Below are positions 37,647 through 50,257 of a DNA stretch of 64,000 nucleotides, one piece after another. The DNA is from Neckera pumila (lineage: Eukaryota; Streptophyta; Bryopsida; Hypnales; Neckeraceae): assembly GCA_963969595.1 (NCBI GenBank), contig OZ018412.1, positions 808,501 to 872,500 of the forward strand, written 5' to 3'. The position numbers and the translations under genes are program-made. Within the stretch, counting starts at the first letter, position 1; each line of letters opens with the position of its first letter. The notes beneath the pieces were generated by a model that searched no databases, was not told where the DNA came from, and saw nothing but the letters and a program-made list of their open reading frames with translations.

Positions 37647-40600
37647 TGTGGGAACCTAGAATTCCTATCTTAGTAAATATAATTATAGATAGAAGGATAA
37701 TATTCTTCTTTGCAGTAATTTTTTTCGTTTTGTAAAGTAATTATAGACCGTATAGTGATTAGGATTGGAAACCAGAAGTTGGCTGATCAGGAATAGATAT
37801 AATAGCTAATCATCGATACCGGAAAATCAGAATCGGAATCCGGATTAGCCTATACACTTATACAGGATCAGGAAACCGGAATTGGGAACTGAAACCCCAA
37901 CGGTGACCTATCTAACCCTAGGGGGACGTTCTAATCATGGGCAAACAATAATAATTAACGGATTGAGTTAACGGGCAAACCCTAAATTATGGGAATCATT
38001 AGGAAGGAATGTGGTTGGCCCTCTTAATGGATCAGCTGTTCAGATATTGGCCATCCAACTTTCCCTGCCCATATTGAAAACTTGGAGAGAGTATACGCTT
38101 CCTGTTTCCGGTCTCCAGCTAGTATCGACGCAGGAGAGTGCAAGTACAAAGAGAGAGAGAGAGAGTTTGTGACGAGCTTTAGTGCGAAGGGAGGATCTAC
38201 AAGCAGAGAGGTTTTGTGGTAAAGTTTGCGCAGCTCAGAGAGAGAGAAAGGCATACTCCTATTCCAGGTTGTCAATTGTAGACCGGCAGCATTCAGATGC
38301 GGGTAGAAATGGCCTCGGCTCAAGGAGAAGGATCCACGATTGCGTTACGGTATGTAACGCCACCATTGCCAAAGGATGAGCGGGAGAAAGAGGAGTTGCG
38401 GGCAGACCTGGAGCAGATGGGGTGCGCCGGATTCCTGACCCAACCATGAAGCTTCAAGAATAAGGAGATGGTGAGGGAACTGTCAGGTAAGTTGGCGAGC
38501 CAACTCAAGGCGACCATCCGAGCTCAGCCAACAAAGTGGACGGTGGCGATGTGGAGGCAGGTCTATCTTTCCAGTGAAGAAGGTGAGGGACTCGCATCCC
38601 GGAAAGACCAATCCGCATTAGATAAGTTTTGGAACCCTCTCAGCCGCAAGGATGGATTCCGGGTCAATGCTGCATAGACCCAAGAGAGAAGAGATTGTTG
38701 CAGTACATCCTTACAATCCTTAGTCCAGAGAGTCCGAGTCGAGTTTCCCGGACCTTAGCCAATACCATCTTTGGTGCGTTAGCAGGGGACCGGAAAGTAG
38801 ATTGGGGAGTGATCATTCAGGATCAGGTAGATAAGATGGCAAAGGCAAAGAGGGCTAAGCCGTCCCCTATCTGCCCCTTTCTCTATCATCTTTATCAATC
38901 TGAGGGAGTATTGACGAAGGATGAGGAGGTAGAGTATGAAGCCGCATCCGCCCTCGTACAATTTGAACTTCCGGACTTAGAACCTGAGATCGAAATGGAG
39001 GACGAGTCCTTAGATGAGGAAGATGAAGGAGAAGAGGGTAAGGATGATCTGACTGAGTCAGAAAGGGAAGGCGATAATGAGGGAAAGGATACAAGAGGAA
39101 AAGATCAAGTGGAAGAGGAACAGACTAAGGAAAGTGATCCGATCTGGAGAGATCAGCCACTCGAGAGGATTTTGCGAGAGCTGAGTGACTTCAAGGACCG
39201 GTATATGAAGGAAAGGAGAGTGGTGCAGACCATCTGCACCACTGTAGGAGTCACTTATCCGAGCCAAGCCTTAACTCGAGTAAGCCGACTTATTCAAAAA
39301 AATGAGAGTCAAGAAGGAAAGGCGGAGCTGGTCAAGCAGGCCAGCCAACTGGCAGCCCTGAGGCAAGAGCTGCGGAAGAAGGATGAAGAAGTGGAGAGGG
39401 AGAAGAAATTCTCCACCCAGACCCGGGATACCCTATCCCAAATCCGGGACTTCATCAAACATCTGGGAGAAGTGGTGAACAAGGCCAACCTCTTCGACGA
39501 ACAAGTGATGGAGGAGAGTAAGCAGTTAGCCCCAAAGTTGGTTTTGGCAATGGTGACTTATCACAAGAAGATGGATTCTACGCTGGCGCAGCTGCGAGAA
39601 GTAATGAGCGAAATCAGACCGCAAGGTGAACCTGTACCGAGATCGGAACCGGAAATCGAGCCAGCCTTGCAGTCAGCCAAGGAAGACAAGATCAAGGGGA
39701 AGACTCCTCATGTATTACCTAACCCACCTATTTTGGAGGAGCACTAGGAGGCCAAGACCAACCAGCCAGAGGAGACCGAGGTGGAGATCACCAAGGTCAC
39801 CGAACCGAAACCCAATACGGTGGAGATAACGGGAGTGACTGCGCCGGATTCAGCGAAGATGTAGGGACCGGAACCAGCAACCGATCCAGGCGGGTCAATC
39901 CCAGGAGAGAGTGCCAAGACCAAGCAACTCAATATCCTCTCGTCTTCTAAGTCTTCTCCGAAGACTCCTAGAAAGAAGGTGCAGTTTGGAGAAGAAGGAA
40001 GGATGACTGGTCTGATCCAGTCCATTGTCAAGATCGAATTGGGAGCCGGTCGTGAGCAGTCATCAGGATCGCACGGGAAGGGAGTAATCCGGAAGGTAAT
40101 TGGAGGTGAAGCAACCCTTCAAAGCAAGGTGGTGAAACCTGTCCCGATGTTGCACAAGAGGAAGGCTTCGGAACCCCCGTCGGCCAAGAAGAAAGAAAGC
40201 GGCCCGGATTCCAGAGGAGGAAGAAGAAGATGACGAATCGAATGAGGAGGAAGAAGAGCCCGGGTCGAAGTAAGAGTCTGAGCCTTACTCTGATCCAGAC
40301 CTGGCATTGGCAGACACTCGAGCAATGAAGGCCAAGATGACTAGAGAGAAGACCAAACTCCGGGCCAAACAAGCTGCCAAGCTTCAGACCGAAAAGAAGC
40401 CACTGGCCCGAAAGGGACCAGCCAGGACAGGCGATTCACCGGCAAAGAAGAACAGGAAGTAGGTAGAGGACTGTAGCATAGACGGTAGGGCTGCAGGCCT
40501 AATTTTGGCAGTAGGAAAGTTTTAGGCAAATAAAAGTTAGGACTCGGGTTAATTTCGGAATTATAGGATCTAAGATCCACTTTTGGTGGACACCTTTTTG

Positions 40601-41527
40601 GACTGTAGTTAAGTCAACTACTCTAGCAGTCCGGGAAGGAATGAAACGTGTCATTCTCTTGGCTGAAATTAGACATAGATACTTTTTGAGTTAGAGTGGT
40701 AGTTTAGTATTTAAGCTCGGATTATTGTTGTGATCCAGTTTCATTTCCATATTTTGTTTTTCCAATAGAATATCTGCAAAACCCATTGGTATTTTCCAAT
40801 TCACAATTGTGTGCTGCACGTTTTTGCACTTGTTCGTGTTTTTGTTTGAGCAGTGTGATTGCAGACTTGGATAAGGAGGGAGTGAGCCCGGATGCAGGAA
40901 GTATCTGGTCCCTGGAGAGATTGAATAGCAGACATGATACAATAGGATTTCCTTTGATGATTAGAGCTGGCTTTTGTCAAGAAGCACCCACTGCTCTCCC
41001 ACTTTTCCTGACTCTCCTTTTCTATCTAGATTGTGGATTGTCCGGTAGTTTGTTGTTGTAGCCTTTGATAGGAGAATTCAGACCGTCTTGCGTGACTTGC
41101 TAGCTTGCGTAGCCCTTCCAATCTAGTTGTGAGGAAGGTCTTGTTCTCAATGTTCTTTTCAAAGTGTTTTTTTTCAAGTTTATTCTGTGGAAACTCCTGA
41201 CACATTAAACTCGGAGGGTAGGAGTTAAGCTTCCTTCCTTAATCCCAAAGTTGTGGATCCCTCTTGGTCCAGAGGTTAAACTCAAGTTTAAATACATATA
41301 GTAATTACCCTAGATCGGCAGTATAATCAGGAAAGCATTTTCCGGTTCCAGATTATTGGAATTGGCTCCGATCTAGACTGATACTTGGGGTTTTGTTTTG
41401 CATACCGATTAGTAACATTTCGGTCAATTATGAGAACTACAACCCAAATCTCTTTGGAACGATACACGAGTCATTTTAGGGCCAATTTAGACCTTAGAGA
41501 AGGAATTGTGCTTTCTGTGCTACGACA
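37647..41527 (+). mobile_element. 3.9-kb TG...CA element, copy 1
   Basis: It starts TGTGGGAACCTAG at 37647 and ends GTGCTACGACA at 41527. The identical 5-mer TCACC flanks both sides (37642-37646 and 41528-41532). The same element occurs inverted at 43566-47495, matching along its whole length including both ends. No LTR pair, PBS or pol is visible inside. The ends and TSD are those of integrase-mediated insertion, so it is best read as a solo LTR of unusual length or a nonautonomous LTR-derived element. Confidence 0.9.
38297..40462 (+). pseudogene. Acidic coiled-coil ORF of the 3.9-kb element, copy 1
   Basis: About 720 codons homologous throughout to the ORF on the minus strand at 44664-46837. 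The order is: an N-terminal domain with LPKDExEKEELRADLEQMG, a conserved block RPSRV-type SRTLANTIFGALAGDRKVDW and PICPFLYHLYQSEGVLT, an acidic Glu/Asp stretch, a long coiled coil (about 39240-39620), then after a TAG at 39745-39747 a continuing frame with a conserved SKSSPKTP-KKVQFGE motif, a second acidic patch and a Lys/Arg/Ala-rich tail. Breaks: TGA near 38447 (Trp in copy 2), a frameshift near 38675, TAG near 39861 (Gln in copy 2), and another shift near 40195 with a TAA near 40270. No known enzyme domain. The middle block faintly recalls the 'putative plant transposon protein' domain. Confidence 0.7.
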
Positions 41528-43560
41528 TCACCCTCCACGCTTTTGTTGTTGTTGCCTTCCCTGCTAACATCACTTTTGTATATAACGTTGGCGTTGGTGC
41601 TGTGTTTGAGAAGTTTGATTCTCGTGTTTTGCTTCACTGCCATATCCATGCCCCTTCCTACCGTCTATTCTTTGCTTCGTTGTGGTTTTTCTACTTTGTC
41701 TACTTTTCTTGTGGTTGCTTTTGCGTTGGTCTTGCCTAGTCTTTCCTCCATCGTTGCACCCCTTGCCTTGCCCTTGTTCCTCGGTGTTGTTCCTCGTTCC
41801 TTATTGTTGCCCTTATTCTAGGCTGGGCTATTCTTCTCATTTCTTATTGTTTGTGTGGTCAGAGTAGAAGTTTGGGTAGGAGTCGGAGCGGATGTTGGTG
41901 CAGCAGAAGGTGCAACGTTGTCCTTCTCGTGCGCTAGTACGTCCTCTTTTTTTTTTTGTATTGCTTGTGCTGTAGGTAGTCTTTCTTGGTTGTTTTCTTT
42001 GTATGCCTGTAGGTGTGTATTTCTGTACATTCTAGTGTTTTTGTTGTGGTTTGTGGTCTATTTGTTCTTTTTGCTGCTTCTGCGACTTGTGTCTTGATCA
42101 CTGGTTTTGCCAAGATTGCTGCAAGTTTGTCCTTGGTGTTGAAGTTTCTTTCCTCTGGTATTGCTATTAGGTTATTTGTTACTACGTCTTTCTTGCTTTT
42201 AATTTTAGGGTTAGTTATTTCCTCTTCCTCTTGAAGTATCTCTGTGTAAATTTCCTCACTTTCCATATTTTTATTGGAGGTTTCTAAGGTAAATGTTATT
42301 GTTACAGGTACCTTTTGTATTTCTACGGAACTAGCCATTCTTTTTGGAAGCTTAAATTGTAGAGGTGTATTTTTGCTTTTTTAATAGCGTGTAAAGTTTC
42401 CTTGGATAGTGGAGAGAGTAACGGTCTTTTTTGTATTCTAGGAGTTACATGGATTTGAAATTTTTGTAGTGCTATTAATGCACTCATTTTTGATAATATA
42501 ATATTGATATGTATTCCTAATCTTGTATTAATGACAATTGGTTTTGGACTTTGTAATTCTAATTTTATTTTTTATAATTCATAATGCAAATATAGTTTGA
42601 ACTCTTGAATCTAGTCTATTGATTCACCTTTCATTGCTAATTGCATCTCTTGCACTAATGCCCATGGAACTTCCCCTGTTTTTTATTTTAGACTATGGTT
42701 TGAACCTACAAACTTTAGGATTGTCTTAGTTTCTTCTGATTTACACATAATTGAAGTTACATTAGCACCTTTTTTTTGTAACAGCTCTTTCAATCAGTAA
42801 TTGATTTATTGGATTTTTGTCTTTTATAAATGGACTAGTTCCAAGGTGAAAGATTTTTGCAAATAGTTCTTTGTAATTCGAAGGTATCAACTCACAAGTT
42901 TTGCCATTGAGAAGAGTGATCTTTGCCTCTATTTGTAGATTTAAAAGTACTTCTTGTAATATTTCTTTCATCATTTTGCCCTCCCAGGGTACTTGAGGAG
43001 CAAATTGTAGTAACCCTATTTGTGCTAACATCTATTTTTCAATTACACTGAACCCATTTTTTAGTACACTGATTGCCCAGAAATTAAATTCTACGCCTTC
43101 CATATTTTGTATTTTTGAGTTTACAGAAAGAACAAATAGAATTGTGATGTTTGGAAATTGAAGAAGAAGATCAAGAGAGGAATGTAGAAGAAGGAAGATG
43201 GGATACATTCTTAGGGAAGTTATCGTAACTTTCCACTTATCTCTTAATGTATATAATAATGGTTCTTCATTTAATGATTTATTTAGAGGAGTTATTTTAA
43301 CTTCCCCATTATCTTTGATCTCAAAAGTCCTGTTTCCACTTATAGAATTTTGAATTATCTTAAGCCTATTTTCCTTTAAAGGTTTACTTTTTCATCCACT
43401 GTGGCATTTATTATATTTATTCCTTTGTACATTTTGTTTGTTTTGGATAAGTCTGATAGTTTTCACCAAATAGCTTCCAATATCGTACGGTCCAAAGTTT
43501 TGTATCTTTTTGAGTTTTCCATTGGTTTTTATTAAGTAATAATTTGTGCTTTGGCCTAAC
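41528..43560 (-). pseudogene. Downstream ORF region of the retrotransposon (proximal part)
   Basis: On the minus strand an open frame starts with ATG at 43103 (MEGVEFNFWAISVLKNG), meets a TAG near 43032 and continues as 42762-43031. A second open segment at 41934-42338 (MASSVEIQKVPVTITFTLE...) is hydrophilic, Glu- then Lys/Thr-rich. A hydrophobic Leu/Phe-rich stretch could be read just upstream (about 43150-43210), but its frame is not securely tied to a start. No retroviral or cellular domain is recognised. Confidence 0.4.
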
Positions 43561-43565
43561 TTTTG

Positions 43566-46500
43566 TGTCGTAGCACAGAAAGCACAAAATCCTTCCCTAA
43601 GGCCTTAGTGGACCCTAAAGTGACTCGTGTATCGTTCCGCAGAGATCTTGGTGTAATTCTCCTAATTGGCCGGAATGAAGTAAGTTGATATCCCAAAACA
43701 AACCCCAAGTACTAGTCTAGACCGGTTCCAATTTCAGTAATCCGGAACCGGAAACTCCTTTCCCACGTATATATTTATCTATCCGGTCTAGAATATTTAA
43801 CTATATCATAAATTCGAGTTTAACCTCTGGACCAAGAGGGATCTGCAACTTGGGCTTCAAGAAGGACGCTTAACTCCTACCCTCTGAGTTTTAACGTGTC
43901 AGAAGATCCACGATATAAACTTCAAAAGAAAACCTTGACAAAAACAATGAGAAAGAGACTTTCCTCACAACTAGACCGGATTGACTACTCAGGCTAGCAG
44001 GTCACGCAAGACAGTCTAGATTCTCCTAACAATTACTACAATGACAGACCACAAGACAATCCACGGCCTAGATAGAGAAGGGGCGTCACGAAAACACAGG
44101 AGAGCTATGATACTTCTTGACAAAAGTAGCTTTTTGACAAAAGCAAGTTCTAATCCTTGCAAGGAAATCATGTGGTATCCTGTCTAACACACAATCTCTC
44201 CAAGGACCAAATACTTCTTGTATCCGGGTATCACTTTTTCCTTACCCACTCTGCACGATCTCACTGCTCTCACAATAACACGGACAAGTGCTAAAAGGTA
44301 CAGCTCACGGTTTGTGAATTGAATAATTTCAATGGCATTTGCAGAAAAACTGGGAATACAAAATATGAAAATGCTACCCGGATTCAACCTAAAATCCGCC
44401 TTCAAATACTAAACTACCCTTCAAACTCAAAAAGCGCCTAAGGCCCAAAACAGCAAGAGGAATGACACGTTTCATTCCTAACTTCCTGTCAATTTTAGGC
44501 AACCTAAGCTACAATCAAAAAGTTTCCACTTAATGTCGATCTTAGATCCTAAAAATCCGGACTCAACTTGAGTCCTAACTCCTTTTATACTAAAAATATT
44601 CCTACTCAACTACTTGTAAAAAATCTAAGCATGCAGCCCTACAATCACTGCCATAATCTTCACCTACTTTCTAGTCTTCTTAACTGGAGAAAACCCCGCC
44701 TTCGCTGGTACCTTCCGGGCCACGGGCTTCTTTCCGGTCTGCTGTCTTGCCATCTGCTTAGACCGGACTTTGGCCTTCTCTCTGGCCCCCTTCGCCTTTG
44801 TTGCTCGGATCTCTGCCAGGGCCTGATCGGGATCTGAATACGGTTCAGAATCCTCATTGGACCCGGATTCCTCTTCCTCATCATCGGAATCCTCTTCGTC
44901 TTCTTCCTCTTCCTGAGCCCTGATGAATTTCTTCTTAGCCGACGGTGGCTCAGGAACCTTTTTCTTTTGCGGGACTGGAGCAGGTCTGGCCACCTTGCTC
45001 TGAGGGGTTGCCTCTCCTCCAACCGATTTCCTGATCATACCTTTACTAGGTGATCCTGATGAAGTCCCGCGACCGGCTCTAGCCTTCGTCTTCACCATGG
45101 ACTGCATTAGGGCCGTCATCTTCTCTGCCTCGCCGAACTGCACCTTCTTCCCCGGAGTCTTGGGAGAAGACTTGGAGGGGGAGAGACTGCTGATATTCTT
45201 TGTCTTGGTTCCCTCCTCTGGAGTAGATCCTCCTGGTCCGGTTGCCGGTTCCGGTCCCTGTGCCTTGGCTGGATCCGGTGCCGTCACCTTTGTAATCTCC
45301 AAATCGTCATCCTCCGGAATTGGGTCGGGTACCTTGGTGCTTTCCACCTTGGTCTGTTGCTCCTGACTCGTCTTGATTTCCTAGTGCTCCTCAGGTACAG
45401 GTAAAGTAGGTTGTTCGTGAGAAGTCTCACCTTTACCCTTGTCTTCTACTGCCGACTGCTGAATTGGCTCTTGATCCGGTTCCGGTCTCGACGCAGGCAC
45501 ACTGTGAGGATTCACCTCACGCATCACTTCTCGCAGCTGCTCCAACGTCGACTCCATCTTCTTATGGTAAGTGATCATCGCCAATAGGAGCTTCTGGTGC
45601 AGTTGTCTTCCCTCCGTCATCACTTGTTGGTCAAACAAGTTAGCCTTGTTGACCACTTCACCCGGATGGGTGATAAATTCCCGGATTCGGGAAAGGGTAT
45701 CCTTCGTCTGTTTGGAGAACGTCCTCTCCAACTCTACCTCTTCCGTTTTCTGGTGCAACTCTTGTTTAAGAGCGGCCACTTGGCCGGAAAGCTTCACCAA
45801 TTCCTCCTTATTCTCATTCTTCTCCTTCTCCCGGTTGAGCCGGATCACCCGAGTCAAGGCCTGTGCTGGGTGGTCAACGCCCACCGTTTGGCAGATGGCC
45901 TGCATTGCACCTTGTACCACCGCGTATCATTTCCTGAAATCACTCAGATCTCGGATGATCCTGTCCAAAGGCTCTTCCCCCAGACCGGATCGGTATCCTT
46001 GGTCTGTTCTCTCTCTATCGGATCCTTTCCTCTCGTTTCCTCACCCTTGTCCTCAGCCTCACTCTTGTCCTCCTCATCATCAGACTCATCCTCATTGTCC
46101 TCATCGGAGGATTCTTCCTCATTTCCGGTCTCCTGATCTAAGTCAGGGACCTCAAATTCTACTAATGCTGCGGCTGCCTCATACTCTACCTCTTCCTCTT
46201 TTGTCATCACCTCCTCCGAATTATACAGGTGATAGAGGAACGGACAGATGGCGGAAGGCTTAGCCTTCCCGACATTGTTGACCATTTTCAACACTTGGTC
46301 CTGAATTACTAAACCCCAATCTACCTTCCGGTCTCCTGACAGCGCGCCAAAGACTGTGTTGGCGAGTGTCAGAGAGACCCGGCTTGGCCTTTCCGGGTTA
46401 AGAATGGCCAAGACGTATTGCAGTAAACACCTCTCTCTCTCATTGACACAATCGGTAACCGCAAACCCATCCTTCTTGCTAATGGGGGTATGAAACTTAC

Positions 46501-47495
46501 CCACCGTGAATTGGTCCTTCCGGGATGCGTTGCCTTCGCCCTCTCGGTCAAACCGGTACACCTTTCTCCACATCTCCGTCGTCCACTTCTTGGGTTTCGC
46601 ACGGATCATGGTCGCGGATTGAGATGGTGCTCCCGAACTCAACTCCGCCACTATTGCTTCACTCCGAAAATCCCACGTTCTGATCAGGAAGCCGGCGCAT
46701 CCCATTTGTTCCAAGTCCTCCTTCAGCTCCGCCATCTCCTTGTCATCCTTGGGCAATCGCGGCGTCACGTAGCGCAGCGTCACGTAGCGCAGCGAGATGG
46801 TCGCTCCTCCGCTGTGACTTGCGGCCATATCTCCCATCGATCAGAGAGAACCGGTCTACTGTCGGGTGTTGGTACGACTAGTGATCCTCACGGCTCACTC
46901 CCTCTTTCTCCTTTCAGATGGAAGGTATTAACTCTAAGCTCCGGCACCAACAACCTTCTCTCTCTCTCAATAACCTTCCAGCACTCTCGCCTGCAGTCTT
47001 GTCAACTCAACTCACCAACACTATCTCTCAGACCGGAAATAAGTAATCGCGTACGCTGTATAATTCTCCGTCAGGGCAGGAAATCACAAGTGGCCAACCT
47101 TTGGACAGGTAGGATCTAAAAGAGCCAATCTCAGCAGCTCTTAGTAATTACCCTAATTAAGGCCTTGCCCGTTAATCCTGCCCGTTTAGGATTCCCGTTA
47201 ACTAATGATTAGAACGTGCCCCTTGTTCCCTAGGGCTAAATAGGTCACCGTTGGAAGGCGGTGTCCTGTTTTCCCTTTCCTGACCCGGTCTAAGCAAAGT
47301 ATAATTCCGGTTCTTTGTTTCCGGTACATTCAATTAGCCTTTACTCTAATTCCTAATCAGTCCATTTCCGGTTTCCGGTTCTAAACATTAGACAGTCTAC
47401 AACTATCTAAAAATCAAAAAAATTAACTACTAAGAAGAATATTATTCCTTAATTTATATTTTACTATAGTAAAACTAGATTTTCATGTTCCGACA
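43566..47495 (-). mobile_element. 3.9-kb TG...CA element, copy 2 (inverted)
   Basis: On the minus strand it runs from TGTCGGAACATGAAAATC (ending at 47495) to ...GTGCTACGACA (43566). Both sides carry TTTTG (43561-43565 and 47496-47500). It is homologous end to end with copy 1 but clearly diverged, and its TSD is different, so the two are independent insertions into the same retrotransposon. Confidence 0.9.
44664..46837 (-). pseudogene. Acidic coiled-coil ORF of the 3.9-kb element, copy 2
   Basis: Three collinear minus-strand segments (46837-45944, 45920-45381, 45347-44664) give about 720 codons matching copy 1 at 38297-40462. This copy is better preserved: the breaks are a frameshift near 45990, a TGA near 45930 (Arg codon expected) and the TAG near 45383 that copy 1 shares. 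The N-terminus (MGDMAASHSGG...) contains a small internal duplication of LRYVT. The last 230 codons are open, with an acidic run, PPSAKKK and a Lys/Arg/Ala-rich tail that looks nucleic-acid or chromatin binding by composition only. Confidence 0.75.
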
Positions 47496-49330
47496 TTTTG
47501 GTTTAGGACTTGTTTTTGCATTGATTCTATTCCCAGTGATATATTGGATTTTCCTTTACGTATTTGGAAATTTCCACTTGGATATGTGATATATGTATTT
47601 TTAATACTCATCTTATGTATTTTGTTACTATTATACATCTTTGTAAATTGTGTGCTTAGTTGTGCACAACTGTATACTTGAAGACATAGTTTTGGTATAT
47701 TTTGGTTATAATGTTTTACTCTTTGGACTGGTATACAAAATTCAGCTCCATTCAAATTTATTAATTTCATTGTATGATTAAGATAAATTGTTTTCACTAT
47801 GGCCGGTCCTAGCCATTTATCCTTGGTTTCATTTTCCATAATTTTTAACCATAATACTCTCTGGCCTTCTTAATATTGGTTGATGTCTTTCCCTGCAAAA
47901 ATTTGTTGTAATATTTCTCCAAGTTGATTTGTGGTTAGTGTTGTTCTTAGATTTGTATTCATGTTTTTAAGACATGATTGTCCTTTTTATGGAGTATGGC
48001 AATGTGTGCAAGATTTCCATTCTCCTAATGGCTTCTTGCCTAATTTTTCTCCATCCTTTTTGATCTGACATTCTATATATTGGTTCTTGTTTGATTTGTT
48101 AAATCTAGGGTTGGGCCTTCCTTATTATTGTCTCGTATCATAGATAGGAAAATCCTTGCACTTTGTTTGGTTATTCCTTCCTAGATGGCATATGGTCATA
48201 ATTTTTTGACATTTACTCAGACGTACAAACCTGTGGTTTCATATAAGTCCACCGTTCCATTAGGATAAACATTTTTGATCTCGTAAGGTCCAAACCACTT
48301 GTTTACAAACTTTCCTTTTTTCTTTTTGATAGTGGCCTTTAACCATAGGACATTTTGGCCCTGTTGGTAAGGATTTGTTGGTTGTGACCGGTGTTGTTCG
48401 GTGTTTTTCAACATCTGCCACATGTTTGAGTTTACTTCTTGTTCTATGGCAATAATTCTTGATGGTTGGAAGTTGGAACATTCTCCTTTTTCATAATTAT
48501 TTTGCAAACTTTGTTGGCCTCCTTTTCTTTTTTGGATATTTGTTTGTTTTGTGATTTTGGGGTTGTCGTATCGATACTTCTGCATTATTTGCATCCTTAT
48601 TATTTGATTTTCAGCTTCACTGCGTCATAATCTATCTCTTCTAGTTGCTGTAAGCTGTATGCCAATATTGCATAAATTGATAGAATCCTTTGATGTCCTT
48701 GTGGTTGAGTTTCTACGTATTTAATGGGAAGTAATGCCTCTGTCCCATATATTGGAAAGAAGGGTGTATAACGAGTAGTTACTTTGTATGCTGTTCGGTA
48801 TGTCTATAGTGCAAAGAATAGCTTTTGATTCCAATTTGTCTGATTAGCATTCACTATTTTTGTAAGTATTGCTTTTAATACTTTGTTTGTTGACTCTGCC
48901 AGTCCATTGCCTTGGGCGTAATAGGGGGTTGATTTCTGATGCTGAATCATGAACTCTGTGGTAAAAAATTGGATTGTCGTATTGAGGAAGTGAGTCCCTT
49001 GATCGCTTATCAATTCTATTGGACAGCTGTATCGAGTAATTGTTTCCTCATACAAAAATTTAGCCGTAAAGTAGGCACTATTGTCTTTTAGAGCTTGAAC
49101 TTCCACCCATTTGGAGGTGTAATCAGTAGCTGTGATTATATATTTGTTACCTGTGGTTTTTGCTAGTGGGTGTATTGGTCCAATAAAGTCAATTCCCCAC
49201 CTCTGGAAAATTCCAGTGGTAAAACGGGGTGTAAGGGATTTTTCCCTTTTCTGGGTTTACTACTATTTCTTTGGCAGATGTCACACTTTTTGCAATAGTT
49301 GTGTATGTCTTTTCATAAGTTAGGCCACCA
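47496..49330 (-). pseudogene. Integrase region of the retrotransposon
   Basis: Right to left: a zinc-binding remnant with CKKCDICQR (about 49270), the core with TDYTSKW-type Asp (about 49130), ISDQGTHF (Asp, about 49010) and GLAESTNK (Glu, about 48900), so the D,D,E residues are all readable. A C-terminal domain follows (48217-48594: QGQNVLWLK, KWFGPYEIKNVYPNGTVDL). A second, similar C-terminal module is seen at about 47700-47880 (GQRVLWLK ... KWLGPAIVKTIYLNHTMKLI), and its frame runs on into the insertion site of the 3.9-kb element. Integrase inserts the cDNA copy into host DNA. Stops and shifts split the frame. Confidence 0.8.
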
Positions 49331-49349
49331 ATACAAGGTTGTTAAAACC

Positions 49350-50168
49350 TTATGTAATGTTATAGTGGAGGAAAAATGTCCTCCAGCAGTCCAGCCCAGG
49401 TAGACCTCCATGGGCTTCTGCAATGATTGCCTTGGTTATTGGTCCTGCTACACAGATTCTAGATAATGAATTTGAACATGTTTTTATCAATCTTCCCATT
49501 TTATCTAGATGATAAGGTTGACTTTGTATCGCTATTTGACAATGAATGTTGAAAGGTATACTCATCAATATTCTTCCAGTTTGGAGATAATCAATTATTG
49601 GTCTTTTCCAATTGTAAAATGGGAAAATTTCGTCTTCTTGGTGTGTAACTTGTACCATGAATAAGCTTGCATCTGGAAATGAGTCTGGTATTCCTATAGC
49701 TGCTTCACCATTGCTGATCCTTGAAAGATGGTCAGCTACCATATGTTGTCTGCTTGACTTATGTACAATTTCAAAATCATGTTCCTGGAGTAGCAACATC
49801 CATCTAGCTATTCTTCCAGATACAATGGTTCTGTTAACTAGGTGTAATAGGGCCTTATGGTCCACGTAAAATATAAAATGGTTAGCTAATAAGTAGTGAT
49901 GGAACTTATGTAATGAGTAAATCATGGCCAGGGCCTCCCGTTCTATTGTTGCGTAATTTCTTTTAGCTTGATTGAGTAATTGACTTGCATAGAATATGGG
50001 TGAATCGGTTTTTCCATCAATATTTTGTGCCAACACACTACCAATTGCCTTGTTGGATGCATCACAATGTACGTGGAATTCTTTGTTCCAGTCAGGAGTA
50101 ATGAAAATTGCAGTTTTGGTTAATTTGCTTTTAATTAGTTCATATGCTTCTTGGCACTTCTCATCCAA
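49350..50168 (-). pseudogene. RNase H region of the retrotransposon
   Basis: A 272-codon open frame begins in the RT/RH connection (DEKCQEAYELIKSKLT), followed by the RNase H domain with the first Asp in VHCDASNKAIGSVLAQ, Glu in IEREALAMIYSL and Asp in YVDHKALLHL. The tether ends in QHMVADHLSRI. It removes RNA from the RNA-DNA hybrid during reverse transcription. A one-base deletion just before DEKC and a TGA near 50258 separate it from the reverse transcriptase. Confidence 0.85.
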
Positions 50169-50257
50169 TGAAATTTGACTGTCGATTTTGTGAGATTAAT
50201 TAAGGGTTGTGTGTTTTTTGCAAAATCCTTGATGAACCTTCGGTGATAGCTGGTTGA

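Noticed and set aside
43150..43260. Envelope-like transmembrane segment
   Set aside because: A hydrophobic stretch can be read, but it is upstream of the only good ATG, in pyrimidine-rich antisense DNA, and no signal peptide or other envelope feature is seen.
44660..45022. 120-codon Arg-rich ORF overlapping the 3.9-kb element gene
   Set aside because: It is a shifted-frame shadow of the acidic/Lys-rich tail of the conserved ORF.
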